A stretch of DNA of 11,037 nucleotides from Treponema sp. Its GTDB lineage: Bacteria; Spirochaetota; Spirochaetia; Treponematales; Treponemataceae. Of the stretch, positions 6,557-11,037 are shown in pieces. Numbering within the stretch: the stretch's first letter is position 1; the number at the start of each line of letters is the position of its first letter. The stretch lies in contig JAILNT010000007.1 in the NCBI GenBank assembly GCA_024691265.1, forward strand, positions 1 to 11,037, given 5' to 3'. The notes below the pieces were generated by a model. It was not told the DNA's origin. It worked only from the letters and a program-made list of their open reading frames with translations, and ran no database searches. The position numbers and the translations under genes are program-made.

Positions 6557-8755
6557 ATGAATGCAACACAAAAAGACATCACAAAAGGAGACTTCACACT
6601 TCCAGGCGAAGCAGGATTTGAAGCTCTCACATTAAAAATGGCAAAGAAATGGGGTGCAGACATTATCCGTGACAGTGACGGAACAAAGCTCTCACCAGAA
6701 ATCACAAAAGCAGGTTATGGAATCTATTCAACAATCTGTATAATTCGTGCAGATAATGAATGGGCAAAAAATCATACAGATTGCTTACAACAGAACTTCT
6801 TAATGAGTAAACCTGTAATTGCAGAAAGTAATACTGTAACAATAAAACTGCTTGACGGTTACTTCAAAGAACAATTTATCATCAATAAAAAAGATGACCC
6901 AAAAGAATTCTGGCAGGTATTTGACCGTACAACAGGAAAAGAAGTAGCTTTGGATTCATGGACATTTAATCCTGATACAGACTCTGTTACTGTAAATAAT
7001 ATAGTTCCATATCACCGTTATACAGTAAACTTCCTTGCAGTACGCATTTGGGAAGAAATAAGCATGTATAACCATGTTACAAACCATTGGAATAAAGAAC
7101 ATTTGATGGCTATAGACCCTGTATATCCAGAAGCAATGGAACACTTCAAAAACTGGATGCAGAATTGGTGTGAAAACAATCCTGACACAACAGTAGTTAG
7201 ATTTACATCAATGTTCTATAACTTTGCATGGTTCTGGGGTGAAGATGAAAAGAACAGGTCATTATTCAGTGATTGGGGTTCTTATGACTTTACAGTAAAT
7301 CCAGCACATCTTAGAGCATTCAAGAAGGCTAAAGGTTATGCAATGACTTCTGAAGACTTCGTAAATGCTGGCGAATACAACGCAACACATAATGTACCTA
7401 CAAAAAAATATCGTGAATGGATGGACTTCATCAACGAATTTGTTGTAAACGCCGGACGTCAGCTTATCGACATTGTACACAAATACAATAAAAAAGCTTA
7501 TGTATTCTATGATGACAGCTGGGTCGGAGTAGAACCATACGGAAAGAGATTCAAGGATTTCAATTTTGATGGAATCATAAAATGTGTATTTAATGGATTT
7601 GAAGCCCGTCTTTGTGCAGGTGTAAAAGGAGTAAAGACACACGAACTTCGCTTCCACCCATATCTATTCCCAACAGGACTCACAGGTGAACCAACTTTCT
7701 CAGAAGGCGGACACCCAGAAATTGAAGCTGGAAAATACTGGATTCAGGTAAGAAGAGCTTTACTTAGAGCTCCTGTAGATAGAATTGGACTTGGCGGCTA
7801 CTTGCACCTTGTAGAACCATTCCCAGCTTTCTGTGATTACATAGAAAAAGTAGGACAGGAGTTTAGAACATTAAAGCAATTCAATTCAGCTTGTAGTCCA
7901 TACACTATAAAGGGAAAAGTAGCAGTTCTAACTTCATGGGGTTCATTACGCAGCTGGATTTGTTCAGGACACTTACATGAGCACCCAGAAGTTGATTTAA
8001 CAAATATACTTGAAAGTCTTGCAGGACTTCCTTTTGATGTAGAATTCATAAGCTTTGATGATATTGCAGAAAAAGGTATTCCTTCAGATGTAAAAGTTAT
8101 CATAAATGCAGGTTGTGCAAACTCTGCATGGAGTGGCGGCGATAACTGGAAAAATGATAAAGTAGTATCATCTATTACAGAATTTGTTGCAAATGGTGGT
8201 GGCTTTATTGGAGTACATGACCCATCTGCTACAAGCTTTGGAGGTCTTTACTATCAGCTTTCTCCTGTTCTTGGTGTTGACAAAGATACAGGAACAAAAA
8301 AGTGTATAGGAAAATACAAGGCTGAACTTGCAAAAACAGGTGAAGAGCTTTCAATTGTAAAAGACAGTGGAAATGCTGTTAGCGAAATAGAAGCAACAGA
8401 AGGTGTTTACATAAGCGATAAAAATACAGTTGTATTAGCTGAAAAAAATGGAACACCAACAGTTACCGCTCATAAATTCCTTAAAGGTAGAGCTGTATAT
8501 ATAGCTTCATGGAAATTCAGTTTCGATGTTACAAGAATATTGTTCAGAGCAATCTGCTACACAATGAATGCAACAGAAAAAGAACAAAAAGAATACGTAA
8601 CAACAAACATTTTCACAGAATGTGCTTATTATCCTGATATTAATAAAACTGTTATCATCAACAACAGTGCAGAAAATCAGAAAACAAGCTTTGAAAATGC
8701 AAATGGTGAAACAATTTCTGTAGAATTAAAACCTTTTGAAACAATTATAAAATAA
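6557..8755 (+). CDS. GH112 galactosyl-HexNAc/rhamnose phosphorylase
   Basis: This is a 732-residue enzyme of glycoside hydrolase family 112, the family of 1,3-beta-galactosyl-N-acetylhexosamine phosphorylase (lnpA/gnpA). It splits a beta-galactoside with inorganic phosphate to alpha-galactose 1-phosphate and the free acceptor sugar. Family landmarks are the N-terminal FTLPGEAGF and WGADIIRDSDGTKL, MYNHVTNHW, VVRFTSMFYNF, the DDSWVGVEPY segment whose aspartate (about Asp320) aligns with the catalytic acid of the Bifidobacterium enzyme, GLGGYLHLVEPFPAF, and SWGSLRSWI. A Rossmann-like middle domain (FISFDDIAEKGIPSDV, then GGGFIGVHDPS) and a C-terminal beta domain follow. Length and domain order match the family (about 720-750). 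No signal peptide is seen, so it is cytoplasmic and needs an uptake system that is not in this window. Lacto-N-biose, galacto-N-biose or galactosyl-rhamnose could be the substrate. The start at 6557 fits the family; an upstream TTG at 6497 does not. Confidence 0.9.
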   Translation: MNATQKDITKGDFTLPGEAGFEALTLKMAKKWGADIIRDSDGTKLSPEITKAGYGIYSTICIIRADNEWAKNHTDCLQQNFLMSKPVIAESNTVTIKLLDGYFKEQFIINKKDDPKEFWQVFDRTTGKEVALDSWTFNPDTDSVTVNNIVPYHRYTVNFLAVRIWEEISMYNHVTNHWNKEHLMAIDPVYPEAMEHFKNWMQNWCENNPDTTVVRFTSMFYNFAWFWGEDEKNRSLFSDWGSYDFTVNPAHLRAFKKAKGYAMTSEDFVNAGEYNATHNVPTKKYREWMDFINEFVVNAGRQLIDIVHKYNKKAYVFYDDSWVGVEPYGKRFKDFNFDGIIKCVFNGFEARLCAGVKGVKTHELRFHPYLFPTGLTGEPTFSEGGHPEIEAGKYWIQVRRALLRAPVDRIGLGGYLHLVEPFPAFCDYIEKVGQEFRTLKQFNSACSPYTIKGKVAVLTSWGSLRSWICSGHLHEHPEVDLTNILESLAGLPFDVEFISFDDIAEKGIPSDVKVIINAGCANSAWSGGDNWKNDKVVSSITEFVANGGGFIGVHDPSATSFGGLYYQLSPVLGVDKDTGTKKCIGKYKAELAKTGEELSIVKDSGNAVSEIEATEGVYISDKNTVVLAEKNGTPTVTAHKFLKGRAVYIASWKFSFDVTRILFRAICYTMNATEKEQKEYVTTNIFTECAYYPDINKTVIINNSAENQKTSFENANGETISVELKPFETIIK

Positions 8756-8788
8756 ATACAGATATATAAATCTTAATGCATATCTAAT

Positions 8789-8839
8789 GACAATAGAGGA
8801 GTATTAAAGCCAAAAACTTTAACACTCCACTCTATTGTC
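8789..8839. other. Large 51-base hairpin after the GH112 gene
   Basis: GACAATAGAG (8789-8798) pairs perfectly with CTCTATTGTC (8830-8839). GAGTATTAAAG (8799-8809) pairs with CTTTAACACTC (8817-8827) with one mismatch, which becomes a G-U pair in a minus-strand transcript. A two-base bulge (8828-8829) separates the stems and the loop is CCAAAAA. Neither side has a T-run directly after the stem, so it is not a standard intrinsic terminator. It may protect the 3' end of the GH112 mRNA, terminate in another way, or be a small extragenic palindrome. The predicted promoter of the next gene starts downstream, so it is probably not a leader element. Confidence 0.7.
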
Positions 8840-8863
8840 CTACTGTGAAAATAAAAATATTTA

Positions 8864-8872
8864 TGCTATATT
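8864..8872 (+). promoter_or_regulatory. Possible extended -10 promoter of the queuosine transporter gene
   Basis: TGCTATATT is an extended -10 element (TG-n-TATATT, hexamer at 8867-8872) ending ten bases before the ATG at 8883. No good -35 hexamer is visible, which extended -10 promoters tolerate. No Shine-Dalgarno site precedes the ATG. Confidence 0.4.
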
Positions 8873-8882
8873 TTATTCCGTT

Positions 8883-9608
8883 ATGATATTACCAAACGAA
8901 TTAATTTTGATACTCTCATTAATACTTAGTTTTGGTGGAGTAATTGTGTTTTTCCGCCTTTTTGCAAAAGACGGTATTTTTATCTGGACAAGTATTGCTA
9001 CAATAACAGCAAATATTGAAGTCCTCATTCTTATAAAAGCTTTTGGCATGGAACAAACATTAGGCAATGTCCTTTTTGCAGCAACATTTGTATCAACAGA
9101 TATATTAAGTGAATGCTACGGAAAAAAAGAAGCAAGCAAAGCGGTCTGGCTGGGAGTTGCAACAAATATAGCATTTGTAGTTTTAAGTCAAATATGGTTT
9201 TTATATACCCCTTCAGAAAAAGACTGGGTCATGCCATCTGTAAAGCTTATTTTTTCAAACACACCTAAAATCATGCTTGCCAGTCTTTTAGGTTACATCA
9301 TAAGCGAAAGATATGATGTATGGGCATATCATGCACTATGGGATTTTACAACAAAAAAATTCAATGACAAGAAAAAATTTCTCTGGGTTAGAAATAATGG
9401 CTCTACCCTTTCTTCACAGTTAATAAACACAGTTATCTTTAATGTAATAGCATTCTGGGGACTTTATACACCAGGACAAATTGCTACAGTATGTATTTCA
9501 GGCTATATAATTTATGTATGTACAAGTTTACTCGATACACCATTTATATATCTTGCCCGCTGGATGCATGAAAAATACATGGTTAGAGGAGAAATACTCA
9601 AGAATTAA
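8883..9608 (+). CDS. yhhQ: Queuosine precursor transporter, YhhQ (VUT/COG1738) family
   Basis: This is a 241-residue membrane protein with about six hydrophobic segments, of the family that imports queuosine precursors (preQ0, preQ1 or queuine, depending on the member) for wobble-base modification of tRNAs with GUN anticodons. Family signatures are ATFVSTDILSECYGKKEA at about 67-84, the arginine/asparagine stretch WVRNNGSTLSSQLINT at about 168-183, and SLLDTPFIYLARW at about 215-227, with charged residues buried in membrane segments as is typical. The length is normal. The frame is open upstream to a TTG at 8835, but that codon lies inside the hairpin and would add a hydrophilic leader unlike the family, so the ATG at 8883 is preferred. 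No queuosine biosynthesis gene is in the window, which agrees with a salvage role. The family is secure; the exact precursor is not. Confidence 0.88.
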   Translation: MILPNELILILSLILSFGGVIVFFRLFAKDGIFIWTSIATITANIEVLILIKAFGMEQTLGNVLFAATFVSTDILSECYGKKEASKAVWLGVATNIAFVVLSQIWFLYTPSEKDWVMPSVKLIFSNTPKIMLASLLGYIISERYDVWAYHALWDFTTKKFNDKKKFLWVRNNGSTLSSQLINTVIFNVIAFWGLYTPGQIATVCISGYIIYVCTSLLDTPFIYLARWMHEKYMVRGEILKN

Positions 9609-9656
9609 TTTCTTGAAATATTATAGTCAAAGCTTTTAGAAAAAATGTATAAGCAT

Positions 9657-9661
9657 GGAGG
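9657..9661 (+). promoter_or_regulatory. Ribosome binding site deciding the nitroreductase start
   Basis: GGAGG lies five bases before the ATG at 9667. An in-frame ATG at 9655 overlaps this site and would make it coding, so 9667 is the better start. Confidence 0.8.
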
Positions 9662-9666
9662 ACAAA

Positions 9667-10245
9667 ATGGATTTCTTGGAATTGGTAAAAAAATCAAGAA
9701 CCTACAGAAGATTTGATGAAAGTAAAAAACTTTCAAAAGAACAGTTAGAAACTTTAGTAGAATATGCTTGCTTTACACCAAGCGGAGCAAACAAAATGCC
9801 ATTAAAGTACATAACAGTCACCGATGAAAAGGTAAAATCCATTATCTTCAAAAATGTTGGCTGGGCTGCATACCTTCCAGATTGGGACGGACCTAAAGAT
9901 GGAGAAAAGCCAACAGGCTATATTATAATGCTTCGTGATACAGATATATCTAAAAACACGGCAACAGATGAAGGCATTCAGGCACAAACAATAATGCTTG
10001 GAGCTGCAAACATAGGACTTGGCGGCTGTATCATGGGAAACATCAAAAGACCTGAACTTGCAAAGGAACTTGGTATTGATGAAAAATATGAAATAGCTTT
10101 AGTTTTAGCACTTGGAGTTCCATGTGAAAAAGTCGTAATTGAGCCAATGGATAGCGAAGGTAACATAAAATATTGGCATGATGAAAACAATGTAAATCAC
10201 GTACCAAAAAGAGCTTTACCTGAACTACTCATAAAAGAATTATAA
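9667..10245 (+). CDS. Nitroreductase-family FMN-dependent oxidoreductase
   Basis: This is a 192-residue single-domain protein of the nitroreductase superfamily: cytoplasmic flavoenzymes, usually dimeric, that use NAD(P)H to reduce nitro compounds, quinones or other acceptors. The FMN phosphate-binding start is visible (SRTYRRFDESKKLS at about 10-23), followed by ACFTPSGANKMPLKY (about 34-48). The central helix TDEGIQAQTIMLGAANIGLG (about 100-119) is followed by GNIKRPELAKELGI, then YEIALVLALGVP (about 141-152) and a C-terminal VPKRALPEL segment common in short clostridial and spirochaetal members. The physiological substrate cannot be told from sequence. It is 58 bases downstream of the transporter gene on the same strand, has its own strong ribosome binding site, and is followed by a strong terminator. 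Confidence 0.88.
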   Translation: MDFLELVKKSRTYRRFDESKKLSKEQLETLVEYACFTPSGANKMPLKYITVTDEKVKSIIFKNVGWAAYLPDWDGPKDGEKPTGYIIMLRDTDISKNTATDEGIQAQTIMLGAANIGLGGCIMGNIKRPELAKELGIDEKYEIALVLALGVPCEKVVIEPMDSEGNIKYWHDENNVNHVPKRALPELLIKEL

Positions 10246-10254
10246 TAAAGTAAG

Positions 10255-10283
10255 TGCACAGTCAAAAGGCTGTGCATTTTTTT
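10255..10283 (+). terminator. Intrinsic terminator after the nitroreductase gene
   Basis: TGCACAGTC (10255-10263) and GGCTGTGCA (10268-10276) form a nine-pair stem with one G-U pair around an AAAA loop, followed by seven T residues (10277-10283). It is a textbook Rho-independent terminator for the plus strand. The minus-strand diguanylate cyclase ends two bases further on, so the same stem probably serves it too; on that side the downstream T-run is interrupted and weaker. Confidence 0.9.
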
Positions 10284-10284
10284 A

Positions 10285-10941
10285 TCAATAAAGTTCTTCT
10301 CCAGAAGCTTCATAAAATGTATAGCCAGATTTTCCATCACGCTTAGAATTATACAAGGCAACATCAGCATGAGAGAATATTTCATTACAGTAACCTCGTG
10401 AAGAAAATGCAATACCAACACTTATAGAAAGCTCAGGAAAATTTTCATTAACAGGTTTTCTTAATATTTCATTTATACTATCGATTTTTTCTGCAATTAT
10501 ATCTCTACTAGATTCTGTAATATCTGTCATTATTATAGCAAACTCATCACCACCAATTCTAAATGAATTATCATTCGCCCTAAAATAATTCTTTAGAAGC
10601 TTAGCAACAGTTTTTAAGGCATCATCACCCATTTCATGACCGAAATTATCATTAATTCCCTTAAAACAATCTACATCAACCAATAAAAGGGCTAAAGGAC
10701 ATTCCGCTCCTTTATAATAAGCACACATCTGGTCAAAAGTAATTCTATTCAACAAACCTGTTAAAGAATCATAAGAAGCCTGATGCTGTAATTCGGTTTT
10801 AGACGACTTATTTATTTCATACATCTTATTATAAGTTCTTGCTAAATGTCTGAATTCGTAAGTTCCAATAACACTTAAAGGCATATCCTTCTTTATACAA
10901 GAAAGAAATACATTCAAAGGACGTAAATCAAATAATAGCAA
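10285..10941 (-). CDS. Membrane-type diguanylate cyclase (HAMP-GGDEF), 5' end broken
   Basis: This is the C-terminal part of a sensor diguanylate cyclase, which makes cyclic di-GMP from two GTP. From a TTG at 10941 there are 218 residues: a HAMP-like segment (about 7-45, beginning RPLNVFLSCIKK) and a GGDEF domain. ASYDSLTGLLNR, the metal/nucleotide segment DVDCFKGINDNFGHEMGDDA (about 89-108) and the intact active site RIGGDEFAI (GGDEF at about 130-134) predict an active enzyme. The inhibitory site RAND (121-124) sits exactly five residues before GGDEF, so product inhibition is expected. A HAMP domain should follow a transmembrane helix, yet on this strand only LLFDL precedes it, then an in-frame TAG a few codons upstream. 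The missing helix is encoded on the opposite strand, inside the inverted repeat. The TTG start is therefore probably not real; genuine coding sequence reaches to about 10927. Confidence 0.85.
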   Translation of the reverse strand: MLLFDLRPLNVFLSCIKKDMPLSVIGTYEFRHLARTYNKMYEINKSSKTELQHQASYDSLTGLLNRITFDQMCAYYKGAECPLALLLVDVDCFKGINDNFGHEMGDDALKTVAKLLKNYFRANDNSFRIGGDEFAIIMTDITESSRDIIAEKIDSINEILRKPVNENFPELSISVGIAFSSRGYCNEIFSHADVALYNSKRDGKSGYTFYEASGEELY

Positions 10942-11037
10942 TCGCTATATTATTAACGATTTTAATAATTTCTTTTTTATTGATTACTATATTTATTTTA
11001 CGTCCTTTGAATGTATTTCTTTCTTGTATAAAGAAGG
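10887..11037. repeat. 41-base perfect inverted repeat flanking a 69-base AT-rich segment
   Basis: The left arm 10887-10927 (CCTTCTTTAT to GGACGTAAA) is the exact reverse complement of the right arm 10997-11037 (TTTACGTCC to ATAAAGAAGG). The right arm ends at the last base, so the true repeat may be longer. The 69 bases between the arms encode a transmembrane helix on the plus strand and also hold an 8-base palindrome (ATTATTAA and TTAATAAT at about 10949-10969). Confidence 0.95.
10929..11037 (+). CDS. Inverted fragment: transmembrane helix plus start of HAMP, runs off the window
   Basis: The plus-strand frame is open from just after a TAA at 10869-10871 to the end. From 10929 it reads QIIAIAILLTILIISFLL, ITIFIL and then RPLNVFLSCIKK. 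The last 12 residues are identical to the first HAMP residues of the minus-strand diguanylate cyclase, and the hydrophobic stretch is a normal transmembrane helix leading into HAMP. This is best read as the true upstream part of that gene, present in inverted orientation. It has no start codon or ribosome binding site here, and what follows is beyond the window. Confidence 0.6.

Noticed and set aside
8789..8882. preQ1 riboswitch ahead of the queuosine transporter gene
   Set aside because: The hairpin has no C-rich loop followed by the A-rich tail of preQ1-I and does not resemble preQ1-II; the likely promoter also lies downstream of it, so it would not be in the mRNA leader.
9655..9666. ATG at 9655 as the nitroreductase start
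   Set aside because: It overlaps the GGAGG that serves the ATG at 9667, and the family N-terminus fits 9667.
10887..11037. Hairpin telomere of a linear replicon, as in Borrelia
   Set aside because: The 69 bases between the arms are not a palindrome and encode a transmembrane helix that fits the adjacent gene, so this is an inverted gene piece, not a covalently closed end.
1..11037. A defence system, prophage, CRISPR array or other mobile cluster
   Set aside because: All main genes belong to recognised housekeeping, signalling or metabolic families; no integrase, transposase, direct-repeat array or tRNA attachment site is visible.

Overview
The window reads as a chromosomal segment of a low-GC (about one third G+C, by eye) spirochaete, most likely a host-associated Treponema. 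This rests on overall gene content and protein style (a Cache-type chemoreceptor, a Lon with a long lysine/serine-rich N-terminus, a GH112 phosphorylase) and is an inference; there is no rRNA or other phylogenetic marker. No phage, insertion sequence, CRISPR array, tRNA or toxin module was found.

Layout. 56-2299 (+): methyl-accepting chemotaxis protein. 2265-3503 (-): ion-transporter-superfamily permease (ArsB/CitMHS/SLC13-like), overlapping the chemoreceptor tail to tail. 3593-6397 (-): Lon protease, separated from the permease by 89 bases that contain a long stem-loop. 6398-6556: divergent promoter region. 6557-8755 (+): GH112 galactosyl-beta-1,3-HexNAc (or related) phosphorylase. 8789-8839: large hairpin. 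8883-9608 (+): YhhQ-family queuosine-precursor transporter. 9667-10245 (+): nitroreductase-family protein. 10255-10283: strong intrinsic terminator. 10285-10941 (-): HAMP-GGDEF diguanylate cyclase whose 5' end is broken. 10887-11037: a 41-base perfect inverted repeat ending at the last base of the window.

The genes do not form one pathway. Lon and the permease may be co-transcribed leftward; the GH112 enzyme, the transporter and the nitroreductase run rightward, with gaps and apparently separate signals. Two signalling genes (chemoreceptor and diguanylate cyclase) lie at the two ends. No stretch over 300 bases lacks a gene.

The most notable structure is at the right end. The plus strand there encodes a hydrophobic helix in frame with the first HAMP residues of the diguanylate cyclase, while the minus-strand copy of the gene lacks that helix. 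The membrane-anchor segment is therefore inverted relative to the rest of its gene. The likeliest cause is a fold-back chimera at a contig end; a small invertible switch is the alternative. Other points are a Lon N-terminal extension with an AT-hook-like motif and an internal 18-base tandem repeat, a promoter that would make lon mRNA leaderless, and a GH112 enzyme without its usual pathway neighbours.
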